DNA of 6,341 nucleotides from Methyloprofundus sp. (GCA_030636485.1 DAOVWV010000103.1:1-6341); one strand, 5' to 3'. Positions 1 to 5,582 are shown, counted from the stretch's first letter. The notes: generated from the letters alone by a model not told the origin. Numbers and translations are program-made.

Positions 1-414
1 CGTCAACTAGACCCCGAGTTTAATTTAGTTGAGGTAGCTTCACCATTAATACAGCGCATTTTTTTAGCACGCTATAGCCCTGATGCTTTCTTAAAAAGAG
101 GCAAAGACAACCTATTTAACGTAGCAGAATTATTAACAGATCTCCCTCAGGACTTACACCAGTTTATGGAGTCCATACGGCAAGGAACTTTAGGGGTAAA
201 AATTGACATCAATAAGCCTGACTGGCTGAGTAAAGAATTAGATCGCACGGTTAACCGCCTGTCCGTTAGCCTAGTCACGTCTGCCTTGATAGTAGGTAGC
301 TCTATCGTCTCTACCGTTGAAGGCGGTACATCTTCGGTCTTTGGCTTAATGGGGTTTATTGGTGCATTCGCTGGCGGTATCTGGCTGCTATTCTCAATTT
401 GGCGCAGTGGCTGA
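1..414 (+). CDS. AarF/ABC1/UbiB-family protein kinase-like membrane protein, C-terminal fragment
   Basis: The frame is open from base 1 and ends at TGA 412-414, giving 137 residues; the N-terminus and the kinase-like core lie outside the window. What remains is the typical tail of the ABC1/AarF/UbiB family: a segment beginning RQLDPEFNLVEVASPLIQR, a helical region with LPQDLHQFMESIRQG, then WLSKELDRTVNRLS, and two hydrophobic membrane segments at about residues 87-105 and 113-134, ending in WRSG. Known members are atypical kinases/ATPases linked to ubiquinone biosynthesis. The tail looks to me more like the general AarF/ABC1 type, ending in two membrane helices and RSG, than like the E. coli UbiB C-terminus, so no symbol is given. 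The ATP-binding motifs cannot be checked here. The gene converges on rne with 114 bp between the stop codons. The family call is fairly secure; the exact role is not. Confidence 0.8.
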   Translation, partial: RQLDPEFNLVEVASPLIQRIFLARYSPDAFLKRGKDNLFNVAELLTDLPQDLHQFMESIRQGTLGVKIDINKPDWLSKELDRTVNRLSVSLVTSALIVGSSIVSTVEGGTSSVFGLMGFIGAFAGGIWLLFSIWRSG

Positions 415-474
415 GGTATTTTATAAATAAGGTGGAGTGCAATAGCTTTAGGCATAAAAGCTAAAAATATCCGC

Positions 475-509
475 AGACACTGCCAGCCCATTAATGACAG
501 GCAGTGTCT
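475..509. terminator. Hairpin between convergent genes, candidate bidirectional terminator
   Basis: A perfect 10-bp inverted repeat, AGACACTGCC (475-484) and GGCAGTGTCT (500-509), encloses a 15-base loop. On the + strand it is followed by ACTTTTG (510-516), a short T-run. On the - strand, which carries the end of the rne transcript, it is followed by GCGGATATTTTT (474 down to 463). It lies between the stop codons of the ABC1-family gene (414) and rne (529), where a shared terminator is expected. The T-runs are short and interrupted, so efficiency is uncertain. A second weaker inverted repeat, TAGCTTT / AAAGCTA, lies just upstream at about 443-463. Confidence 0.6.
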
Positions 510-528
510 ACTTTTGTAAGCCTATATC

Positions 529-2769
529 TTAGTCTTCAGTTTTAACCACTTTCTTATCGACAGCAGGTGCTTCAGTCGCGTTTTTCACGCTGCTAATGGC
601 TTTTTCATAATTTGCTGCGTAAGACTGCGTTTCAGTATTTTTATCGTAGTTCTGAGTCGCTGCCTGAGCTTTAGCAACGTCGCCCGTTTTTTCCGGCTTT
701 TGATCGACACTCGTATTACTCGCGTTTTGTGTTGTCTCTCTAGCAGCTCTTGGCTTTCTATTGTAGCCCCTACGATTCGGTTTTCTTTGTTGATTTTTAG
801 GCTTACCTTCTGTGGTATCAGGCTTATTTTCAGTCGGCTGTTGTTTTGCCGCTTGTGCCTGAGTAGAAGCCTGAGTATTTTTATTCTCTTCTACTTTATT
901 ATTGTTATTGTTGCTGCTGCTGCTGTTATTATTACTATTTTGGGGCTTATTACGGTCACGGTTATTGTTTCTATTATTACGGTTTCTGCGATTATTCGGA
1001 TTTCTACGGTTATTGGATGGTTTGTCGCTACGCGTTTTTTCAGGCTGAGCAGCCGCCTTGCCCGAGCTTTCCGCAACATCTTCTTCACTCGTACCCACTA
1101 GCTTATGCCAGAAACGACTGATTAAGGTAGCCGAGGTCTTTTTACTAAGTACCGGGGCAGGTGCGGGTGCATCAGGTAAAAATTCTTTAATCACAGCCTG
1201 TTGAACCTTGGGCGCTGATTGCTTGGCAAAGTCTGGTGCATTGATCTCTTCGGCTTTAAGCTGTGTATAGCTTGCTGATTCTGTCGAGCCGTCATCATCT
1301 TTTGATTTAATACGCTCTATATCATAAGCAGGTGTTTCCAGGTGCTTACTTGGTAAGACAATAATTCGTACCTTTAAACGAGATTCGATTTGATCAATTG
1401 AGTCGCGTTTCTCATTAAGTAAGAACGTGGCACATTCAATAGGTAAATGAGCAATGACTTTTTCAGTGCCATTTTTCATAGCCTCTTCTTCAAGCAGGCG
1501 CAATACAGATAAAGCAACCGACTCAACATTACGTATTTCTCCCTGACCATTACAGCGTGGGCAAGTAAGTTGCGAGGTGTCACCCAATGATGGGCGTATC
1601 CGTTGCCGCGACATTTCCAGCAAACCAAAGCGTGAGATACGGCTGGTCTGGATACGTGCACGATCAATTTTTAATGCATCGCGTAATCTGTTTTCAACAG
1701 CGCGCTGATTTTTGTTTGACAGCATATCAATAAAATCGATAACAAATAGCCCGCCCAGATCACGTAAGCGTAATTGACGTGCAATTTCATCAGCCGCTTC
1801 AAGATTGGTATTGCAAGCCGTTTCTTCAATATCACTACCTTTGGTTGCCCGAGCCGAGTTAATATCGATTGAAGTCAATGCTTCGGTATGATCTATCACT
1901 AATTCCCCGCCTGATGGAAGCGGAACTTCACGGCTATAAGCCGTTTCAATCTGTGATTCAATCTGATAGCGATTAAATAGAGGGACGGCATCACTGTATA
2001 ACTTTGCCTTATTCAGGTAATGCGGCATAACCTGTTTCAGGAAGGTATGTACTAATTTATAGGATGATTCCTTATCAATCAGGATCTCATCAATATCAGC
2101 ACGTAAATGGTCACGTAATGCACGAATAATAACATTACTTTCCTGAAAAATAAGAAAGGGGTTGCTTTGCTCTTTTGAAGAGCGATCAATGGCTTCCCAT
2201 AATTGTATGAGATAGTTTAAATCCCATTGCAATTCCTCGGTACTTTTGCCACAGCCTGCAGTACGTACAATAAGCCCCATATCTTCAGGAACTTCCAGCC
2301 CTGCCATTGCATCACGCAATTCATTACGCGTTTCACCTTCTATACGGCGTGAAATACCACCGGCTTTAGGGCTGTTAGGCATCAGTACCAGGTAGGTACC
2401 AGCTAGACTAATATAGGTTGTAAGTGCTGCACCTTTGTTGCCACGCTCTTCTTTTTCAATCTGGACAATAATTTCTTGCCCTTCTTTTAAGCGTTCTTTG
2501 ATCTTTGCACGGCTAAGATTGTGGTCATCCGATAAGACGGCACTGGGTGCGACTTCTTTTAATGGCAAAAAACCATGTTTATCAGCACCATAATTAACAA
2601 AAGCAGCTTCCAGACTCGGTTCGATACGGGTAATAATACCCTTGTATATATTCGATTTCTTTTGTTCTTGTGAAGGGTGTTCAATGTCAAAATCATACAG
2701 TTTTTGACCATCTACCAATGCAACACGCAGTTCTTCAGGCTGCGTTGCGTTGATAAGCATTCTTTTCAT
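529..2769 (-). CDS. rne: Ribonuclease E
   Basis: This is the essential endoribonuclease that starts mRNA decay, processes rRNA and tRNA precursors, and scaffolds the degradosome at the inner membrane. It has 746 residues. The N-terminal catalytic half tracks E. coli RNase E closely. It opens with [21 protein letters not shown]. An S1-type RNA-binding domain covers about residues 38-120, then comes an RNase H-like/5' sensor region (GGISRRIEG near 137-145). The DNase I-like domain holds the Mg-binding catalytic aspartates D302 (IDINSARAT) and D345 (VIDFIDM). The Zn-link CPRC (C403, C406) joins dimers into the tetramer. The C-terminal half is short: the protein has 746 residues against 1061 in E. 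coli. It contains a probable amphipathic membrane-anchor helix (about 546-560, [13 protein letters not shown]), an Arg/Asn-rich RNA-binding stretch (586-608), an Asn/Ser run (611-624) and a second Arg-rich patch (660-676). I cannot identify enolase- or PNPase-binding motifs. The ATG start matches the E. coli N-terminus and has a good ribosome binding site. The gene is divergent from rluC and has a long leader. Confidence 0.97.
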   Translation of the reverse strand: MKRMLINATQPEELRVALVDGQKLYDFDIEHPSQEQKKSNIYKGIITRIEPSLEAAFVNYGADKHGFLPLKEVAPSAVLSDDHNLSRAKIKERLKEGQEIIVQIEKEERGNKGAALTTYISLAGTYLVLMPNSPKAGGISRRIEGETRNELRDAMAGLEVPEDMGLIVRTAGCGKSTEELQWDLNYLIQLWEAIDRSSKEQSNPFLIFQESNVIIRALRDHLRADIDEILIDKESSYKLVHTFLKQVMPHYLNKAKLYSDAVPLFNRYQIESQIETAYSREVPLPSGGELVIDHTEALTSIDINSARATKGSDIEETACNTNLEAADEIARQLRLRDLGGLFVIDFIDMLSNKNQRAVENRLRDALKIDRARIQTSRISRFGLLEMSRQRIRPSLGDTSQLTCPRCNGQGEIRNVESVALSVLRLLEEEAMKNGTEKVIAHLPIECATFLLNEKRDSIDQIESRLKVRIIVLPSKHLETPAYDIERIKSKDDDGSTESASYTQLKAEEINAPDFAKQSAPKVQQAVIKEFLPDAPAPAPVLSKKTSATLISRFWHKLVGTSEEDVAESSGKAAAQPEKTRSDKPSNNRRNPNNRRNRNNRNNNRDRNKPQNSNNNSSSSNNNNNKVEENKNTQASTQAQAAKQQPTENKPDTTEGKPKNQQRKPNRRGYNRKPRAARETTQNASNTSVDQKPEKTGDVAKAQAATQNYDKNTETQSYAANYEKAISSVKNATEAPAVDKKVVKTED
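898..939 (-). repeat. Asn/Ser low-complexity codon repeat inside rne
   Basis: The C-terminal half of rne contains a triplet-repeat stretch coding for residues 611-624: an Asn, Ser, three Asn, four Ser, five Asn pattern. The codons are mainly AAT/AAC (Asn) and four consecutive AGC (Ser). It follows an Arg/Asn-rich stretch (residues 586-608, positions 946-1014). Such a microsatellite could expand or contract in frame. It lies in the natively unstructured tail of RNase E, where length is poorly conserved, and probably serves as a flexible linker. Confidence 0.8.
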
Positions 2770-2776
2770 TTAATAA

Positions 2777-2782
2777 TTCCTT
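2777..2782 (-). promoter_or_regulatory. rne ribosome binding site, inside a small hairpin
   Basis: On the minus strand AAGGAA lies 7 bases before the rne ATG (2769), a good Shine-Dalgarno sequence that supports this start. It is part of TTCC-ATAA-GGAA (2777-2788), a potential 4-bp stem with a 4-base loop that would partly hide the ribosome binding site. The stem is short and would be weak alone. Whether it has a regulatory role is inference. Confidence 0.65.
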
Positions 2783-2995
2783 ATGGAACCCAATATTTTC
2801 CGCGCAGAAGATACGTATTATCAAGATTTTATTATTATCGTTATATTTCGCTAGAGCAGGAAAGGAATAACAACTCTGAAGGTTTTCTCTTTTCTTTATC
2901 AAGTCTGCACAAGTATATTTGTAAAAACAAAAATATAACAGACAGAAAAACAAACAAAAGCCTTGAAGCTTATAACAATATTGCCTATCAATTCA

Positions 2996-3012
2996 TTGTA
3001 ACGTCATTACAA
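2996..3012. promoter_or_regulatory. 17-bp near-perfect inverted repeat, candidate operator
   Basis: TTGTAA-CGTCA-TTACAA: the 6-bp arms are perfect, and within the 5-base spacer one further pair fits, so seven of eight pairs match about the central base. Its size and symmetry suit a dimeric repressor. It lies immediately downstream of a TATAAT box facing rne. I do not recognise the consensus as that of a named regulator. It could instead be a chance AT-rich repeat. Confidence 0.35.
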
Positions 3013-3019
3013 ACTCTGA

Positions 3020-3025
3020 ATTATA
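3020..3025 (-). promoter_or_regulatory. Candidate proximal rne promoter (-10 box)
   Basis: On the minus strand this reads TATAAT, a perfect -10 box. No good -35 box lies 16-18 bases upstream (AAACAT at 17). Transcription would start near 3013 and give a leader of about 243 bases. The inverted repeat at 2996-3012 would then sit directly at the start site, as an operator could. This rests on one box only, in AT-rich DNA. Confidence 0.3.
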
Positions 3026-3187
3026 GCCTGGCTTTCAATCAAATGTTTAATATGCTGTCTATAAATAGGCATATATTCAGGAGCATTGCTAACATCAGTT
3101 ATCACGCTCTACTGGTACCTGTTTAACATTATTACAACAAGGATTGAAAGACAAATGACAGTCTTTTCGTATCGTTCGGCCTTTATC

Positions 3188-3216
3188 GGGTCGAGTATCG
3201 CTCATCATGGGTCGAG
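3188..3216. repeat. Direct repeat GGGTCGAG, two copies 21 bp apart
   Basis: The 8-mer GGGTCGAG occurs at 3188-3195 and again at 3209-3216. The start-to-start distance is 21 bp, about two turns of DNA, so two protein molecules could bind on one face. On the minus-strand RNA it reads CUCGACCC twice. The copies are GC-rich in an otherwise AT-rich region. No known family is assigned. Confidence 0.4.
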
Positions 3217-3219
3217 CGA
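3198..3219 (-). other. Hairpin in the rne leader
   Basis: TCGCTC (3198-3203) and GAGCGA (3214-3219) form a 6-bp stem with a 10-base loop. On the minus strand the stem is preceded by a T-run, so it is not a terminator for rne. It overlaps the second copy of the direct repeat GGGTCGAG. It may be one of the structural elements of the rne leader; function is inference. Confidence 0.35.
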
Positions 3220-3257
3220 AAAAACCCAAAATCTGTTTTAGCAACATGACTCACCAG

Positions 3258-3293
3258 ACAACACTCATAATCTTTACAGTGTTGTATTTTTTT
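3258..3293 (+). terminator. Hairpin followed by T-run on the + strand
   Basis: ACAACACT (3258-3265) and AGTGTTGT (3278-3285) form a perfect 8-bp stem with a 12-base loop, followed by A and seven T (3287-3293). This has the form of a rho-independent terminator reading toward rluC, although the stem is only modestly GC-rich and the loop is large. No gene on the + strand is known to need it. It may end a short transcript or stop stray transcription coming from antisense to rne. Alternatively the stem may matter only in the rne leader on the opposite strand. Confidence 0.4.
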
Positions 3294-3320
3294 ATTTCCC
3301 GGTGATGTTTATCTGCTATT

Positions 3321-3352
3321 TGCAGACTGGTTTTTAAATCTTACCGTCTGCA
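3321..3352 (-). other. Strong hairpin at the likely 5' end of the rne leader
   Basis: TGCAGAC (3321-3327) plus GGT (3329-3331) pair with ACCGTCTGCA (3343-3352), giving 10 bp with a single bulged T at 3328 and an 11-base loop. If transcription starts from the TATAAT box at 3361-3366, this hairpin begins within a few bases of the mRNA 5' end. There it could shield the transcript from 5'-end-dependent decay. The structure is seen in the sequence; its role is inference. Confidence 0.5.
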
Positions 3353-3360
3353 ACTTTATG

Positions 3361-3366
3361 ATTATA
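3361..3366 (-). promoter_or_regulatory. Candidate distal rne promoter (-10 box)
   Basis: Read on the minus strand this is TATAAT. No consensus -35 box lies 16-18 bases upstream (ATACAT at 17). The start site would be near 3354, giving a leader of about 585 bases and placing the hairpin 3321-3352 at the 5' end. The box overlaps a 14-bp inverted repeat (3363-3376). A second TATAAC lies at 3371-3376. Confidence 0.35.
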
Positions 3367-3376
3367 ACCTGTTATA
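3363..3376. promoter_or_regulatory. 14-bp inverted repeat overlapping the divergent promoter region
   Basis: TATAAC-CT-GTTATA has perfect 6-bp arms around a 2-base centre. It overlaps the candidate rne -10 box and lies about 20 bases upstream of the candidate rluC -10 box, so a bound protein could affect both genes. AT-rich symmetry of this kind can also arise by chance from two overlapping -10-like sequences. Confidence 0.3.
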
Positions 3377-3395
3377 GTGAATAATGTATGAATAA

Positions 3396-3401
3396 TATAA
3401 T
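3396..3401 (+). promoter_or_regulatory. Candidate rluC promoter (-10 box)
   Basis: TATAAT lies 42 bases before the rluC ATG, predicting a start near 3408 and a leader of about 36 bases. No good -35 box is present at the usual distance (TATAGT at 17 bases). An alternative -10, TATAGT, lies at 3407-3412. The DNA is so AT-rich here that several boxes could serve. Confidence 0.35.
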
Positions 3402-3443
3402 ATTCTTATAGTATACCACCATAAATTCTACTATTATGTAGCA

Positions 3444-4397
3444 ATGAAATCAGAAGAAAACAAAATAGCCGTTAAAGTCCAGTTTATTGAAATTACCGAT
3501 GCACTGGAGGGGCAACGTATTGATAATTTTTTAATAAAACTCTTGAAAGGCGTACCTAAAAGTCGAATTTATCGCATCATCCGTAAGGGCGAAGTACGCA
3601 TCAATAAAGGCCGCTGCGATGCAAAGCGTAAGCTGGTACTCGGCGATATAGTCAGAGTTCCACCCGTGCGGGTTGCAGAGCCTAAAGAAATCATTTCAGC
3701 ACCGGCTTACCTTAAAGCCAGTTTACAAAGCGGTGTTTTATTTGAAGATGCTGCTATTTTAGTGATTAACAAACCCGCCGGGTTTGCTGTTCATGGCGGC
3801 TCTGGCATAAGCTCAGGTGTGATAGAAGCGTTACGCGAATTACGCCCAGATAGCCACTTCCTAGAGTTAGTGCACCGTCTGGATCGTGACACCTCAGGGT
3901 GTTTGATTATTGCCAAAAAACGTAGTGCATTACGTACTTTGCATGAGTACTTTCGTGGTAGTGGCGTTAAAAAAAGTTACCTGGCTTTATTAGAGGGACA
4001 CTGGGAAAAGAAAAAAACAATTGTTGACCAGCCCTTATTAAAGAATGTCAGCCAGGGGGGCGAGCGTATGGTGAAAGTGAGTTCTGCCGGCAAGCCTTCA
4101 CAGACCCGGTTTAGATGCATCACTACTTATCAGGACTCAACACTGGTTGAAGCATCCCCCTTTACAGGACGCACTCACCAAATCAGGGTACATGCTTTAT
4201 GGCTGGGTCATGCCATCATCGGTGATGATCGTTATGGCAATAAAGAAACCAATAAAATGTTCAGGCGGCGTGGTTATAAACGTTTATTTTTACATGCTCA
4301 TACATTGCAGTTTGCCCACCCAGTGACAGGTGAAAGCCTCAAGCTAATCGCGCCTTTAGCGGATGATTTACAAGCCTTACTGGACAAAGAAAAATAA
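3444..4397 (+). CDS. rluC: 23S rRNA pseudouridine synthase RluC
   Basis: RluC converts three uridines of 23S rRNA (955, 2504 and 2580 in E. coli numbering) to pseudouridine during large-subunit assembly. The protein has 317 residues, close to the 319 of E. coli RluC, and aligns along its length. An N-terminal S4 RNA-binding domain (about 22-80) contains QRIDNFL, GVPKSRIYRIIRKGEVRIN and GDIVRVPPVRVAE. The RluA-type catalytic domain follows, with NKPAGFAVHGGSG (109-121), the signature HRLDRDTSG (144-152) holding the catalytic D147, the conserved GRTHQIRVH (242-250) and GDDRYG (260-265). The ATG at 3444 is the first start in frame and matches the family N-terminus, but no Shine-Dalgarno sequence precedes it, and a start-stop pair (ATGTAG, 3436-3441) sits just upstream. 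The gene is divergent from rne, as in E. coli, and sppA follows 144 bp downstream. The specific RluC assignment, rather than another RluA-family member, rests on similarity and synteny with rne. Confidence 0.96.
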   Translation: MKSEENKIAVKVQFIEITDALEGQRIDNFLIKLLKGVPKSRIYRIIRKGEVRINKGRCDAKRKLVLGDIVRVPPVRVAEPKEIISAPAYLKASLQSGVLFEDAAILVINKPAGFAVHGGSGISSGVIEALRELRPDSHFLELVHRLDRDTSGCLIIAKKRSALRTLHEYFRGSGVKKSYLALLEGHWEKKKTIVDQPLLKNVSQGGERMVKVSSAGKPSQTRFRCITTYQDSTLVEASPFTGRTHQIRVHALWLGHAIIGDDRYGNKETNKMFRRRGYKRLFLHAHTLQFAHPVTGESLKLIAPLADDLQALLDKEK

Positions 4398-4428
4398 AAT
4401 CATGGCATTCTCATGGCTATTTATTTTT
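4391..4428 (+). terminator. Candidate rluC terminator
   Basis: A possible stem overlaps the rluC stop codon: AAAATAAA(AT)CATG pairs with CATG(GCT)ATTTATTTT around the loop GCATTCT (4405-4411). It ends in a T-rich stretch, ATTTATTTTT. The GC core is only the 4-bp CATG and there is an internal mismatch, so this is a weak candidate. Read-through into sppA remains possible. Confidence 0.3.
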
Positions 4429-4437
4429 AAAGATTAG

Positions 4438-4466
4438 TTGAAATATTGGATTTTAGCCTATATAGA
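4438..4466 (+). promoter_or_regulatory. Candidate sppA promoter
   Basis: TTGAAA (4438-4443, five of six matches to the -35 consensus) is followed after 17 bases by TATAGA (4461-4466, four of six matches to the -10). The start would fall near 4473, giving a leader of about 70 bases. A short inverted repeat, CCTAT-ATAG-ATAGG (4457-4470), overlaps the -10 box. This is the best-spaced promoter in the window, but it is unproven. Confidence 0.4.
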
Positions 4467-4493
4467 TAGGTTTAATAATATATTTTAAGAAGT

Positions 4494-4514
4494 GTGGGCT
4501 TGCAGTCCGCTTTT
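4494..4514 (+). terminator. Hairpin with short T-run in the sppA leader
   Basis: GTGGGC (4494-4499) pairs with GTCCGC (4505-4510), including two G-U pairs, around the loop TTGCA, and is followed by TTTT. The flanking AAG and TTT could extend it past one mismatch. It sits about 15 bases before the sppA ribosome binding site. It could be the true terminator of rluC transcripts or an attenuating leader hairpin for sppA. Confidence 0.35.
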
Positions 4515-4528
4515 AAATAGATAAAACC

Positions 4529-4534
4529 AGGAGA
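4529..4534 (+). promoter_or_regulatory. sppA ribosome binding site
   Basis: AGGAGA lies 7 bases before the GTG at 4542. This near-ideal Shine-Dalgarno sequence and spacing select the GTG as the start codon over later ATG codons in frame. Confidence 0.75.
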
Positions 4535-4541
4535 AATAGGC

Positions 4542-5534
4542 GTGACTGATAATCAGTGGAACGAACCCGATTCTAAAGAAAACCAGAAAAACAAGGACAA
4601 TAATGGCTGGGAGCGTGAAGTCATAGAAAAACTGGCTTTTGCAGCGGTAACAGAGCAGAGGCGTACACGACGTTGGGGCATTTTTTTTAAAAGTTTAATG
4701 TTTGTTTACCTTGCTGCCATCCTTGGGATCAGCCTGTACCCAACGCTTAAGCAGAGTATGAGTAGCGATGATGGTACCGGACATACTGCCATTATTAATA
4801 TCACTGGCGTGATTGCAGAAGGCAAAGAGGCCAATGCTGATTCGATTATTAAATCGTTACGCAATGCCGTTAAAAACGAAGACACAAAAGGCATTATTTT
4901 ACATGTCAATAGCCCTGGGGGTAGCCCGGTACAATCTTCTTATATCTTTAATGAAATAAGAAAAATAAAATCCGAAAATCCGAAAATGCCTATCTATGCG
5001 GTGGCATCAGATATTTGTGCATCAGGCTGTTATTTTATCGCCTCTGCTGCGGATAAAATTTTTGTTAACCCATCCAGTCTCATTGGCTCCATTGGTGTCA
5101 TTATGGATGGTTTTGGTTTTGTTGATACCATGAAAAAGCTAGGTGTAGAGCGCCGTTTAGTGACAGCGGGAGCACACAAAGCCTTAATGGACCCTTTCTC
5201 ACCCGCCAAAGTTGACGAGCAAAAGTATATGCAGGATGTGCTGGCGCAGGTTCATCAGCAATTTATTGCTGCGGTTAAAGAAGGCCGAGGTGATCGTCTG
5301 CAAGAAAATAAAGAAATATTCTCTGGTTTGGTCTGGACCGGTGAGCAAGGTATAAAAATTGGCCTGGCTGATGATTATGGTAATGATGATTCGGTTGCAA
5401 CCGATATTATTGGTGCCAAAAAACGGGTTAATTTCACCATCCAAGAGCGCTTGATTGACCGTTTGGCTGGCAAAATGGGGGCTTCTTTTGCCCAGGGCAT
5501 GGGGCTCATGGGAAAGCAGATAATGTTGAAATAA
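4542..5534 (+). CDS. sppA: Signal peptide peptidase SppA, 36-kDa type (S49 family serine protease)
   Basis: This is a membrane-anchored S49 peptidase expected to degrade cleaved signal peptides and misfolded membrane proteins on the periplasmic side. It has 330 residues, the short single-domain form rather than the 618-residue E. coli SppA. A charged Asn/Lys/Glu-rich cytoplasmic N-terminus (1-45) precedes one membrane anchor (about 46-66, GIFFKSLMFVYLAAILGISLY). The protease fold follows: NSPGGSP (123-129), the nucleophile S161 in CASGCYFIASAADKI, GSIGV (182-186) and the dyad lysine K213 in AGAHKALMDPFSP. The tail contains FSGLVWTGEQGIKIGLADDYG, as I recall for pseudomonad 36-kDa SppA. Two cysteines, C159 and C163, flank the nucleophile, and the second replaces the usual Gly or Ala. 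The start is GTG with a strong ribosome binding site. The gene follows rluC as in pseudomonads, though the HAD phosphatase gene I recall between them there is absent. Confidence in the family is high; its substrates are inferred. Confidence 0.93.
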   Translation: MTDNQWNEPDSKENQKNKDNNGWEREVIEKLAFAAVTEQRRTRRWGIFFKSLMFVYLAAILGISLYPTLKQSMSSDDGTGHTAIINITGVIAEGKEANADSIIKSLRNAVKNEDTKGIILHVNSPGGSPVQSSYIFNEIRKIKSENPKMPIYAVASDICASGCYFIASAADKIFVNPSSLIGSIGVIMDGFGFVDTMKKLGVERRLVTAGAHKALMDPFSPAKVDEQKYMQDVLAQVHQQFIAAVKEGRGDRLQENKEIFSGLVWTGEQGIKIGLADDYGNDDSVATDIIGAKKRVNFTIQERLIDRLAGKMGASFAQGMGLMGKQIMLK

Positions 5535-5546
5535 AGACACAGTATG

Positions 5547-5582
5547 CCATACAACGTGAAATTATAATTTCACGTTGTATGG
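5547..5582. terminator. 36-bp perfect palindrome after sppA
   Basis: Each 18-base half is the exact reverse complement of the other, starting CCATACAACGTG and meeting at the centre AAATTA/TAATTT (between 5564 and 5565). As RNA it would form about 16 bp with a 4-base loop on either strand. It begins 12 bases after the sppA stop. No T-run follows it on the + strand (GGCAATGTAC), so it is not a standard rho-independent terminator. It may protect the sppA mRNA 3' end, act as a rho-assisted terminator, be a dispersed repeat, or bind a protein upstream of birA. Confidence 0.5.

Larger units (their letters stand above)
2770..3443. other. 674-bp non-coding region between divergent rne and rluC
   Basis: No convincing gene is present here. 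The region is AT-rich and holds several hairpin-forming repeats, described separately, that fall in the untranslated leader of rne on the minus strand. In E. coli rne has a leader of about 360 nucleotides through which RNase E controls its own mRNA, and rne is divergent from rluC there too. The same arrangement here suggests that most of this region is rne leader plus two promoters. An open frame on the + strand (2677-3126) starts inside rne on the opposite strand, has no ribosome binding site and shows no recognisable protein, so it was not accepted as a gene. Confidence 0.7.

Noticed and set aside
147..491. 114-residue minus-strand open frame across the end of the ABC1-family gene
   Set aside because: It is antisense to a clear coding frame and runs through the intergenic hairpin; no ribosome binding site or family likeness seen.
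700..1101. 133-residue + strand open frame antisense to the rne tail
   Set aside because: Its hydrophobic Ile/Val/Leu runs are the antisense translation of the Asn/Arg-rich repeat of rne, not real membrane segments.
2914..2937. AT-only hairpin TATATTT / AAATATA in the rne leader
   Set aside because: The stem has no GC pair and is expected by chance in such AT-rich sequence.
2735..2953. 72-residue minus-strand open frame overlapping the start of rne
   Set aside because: It overlaps the well-supported rne start and ribosome binding site in another frame and has no recognisable protein features; an upstream leader peptide cannot be excluded but nothing supports one.
2677..3126. 149-residue open frame on the + strand across the start of rne and its leader
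   Set aside because: It begins inside rne on the opposite strand, has no ribosome binding site, is rich in residues expected from AT-rich non-coding DNA, and matches no family I know.
3147..3166. Inverted repeat AAAGAC / GTCTTT with a following T
   Set aside because: Only 6 bp, two GC pairs, and a T-run too short to call a terminator.
5199..5540. 113-residue minus-strand open frame over the 3' part of sppA
   Set aside because: Shadow of the sppA frame with no recognisable motif.
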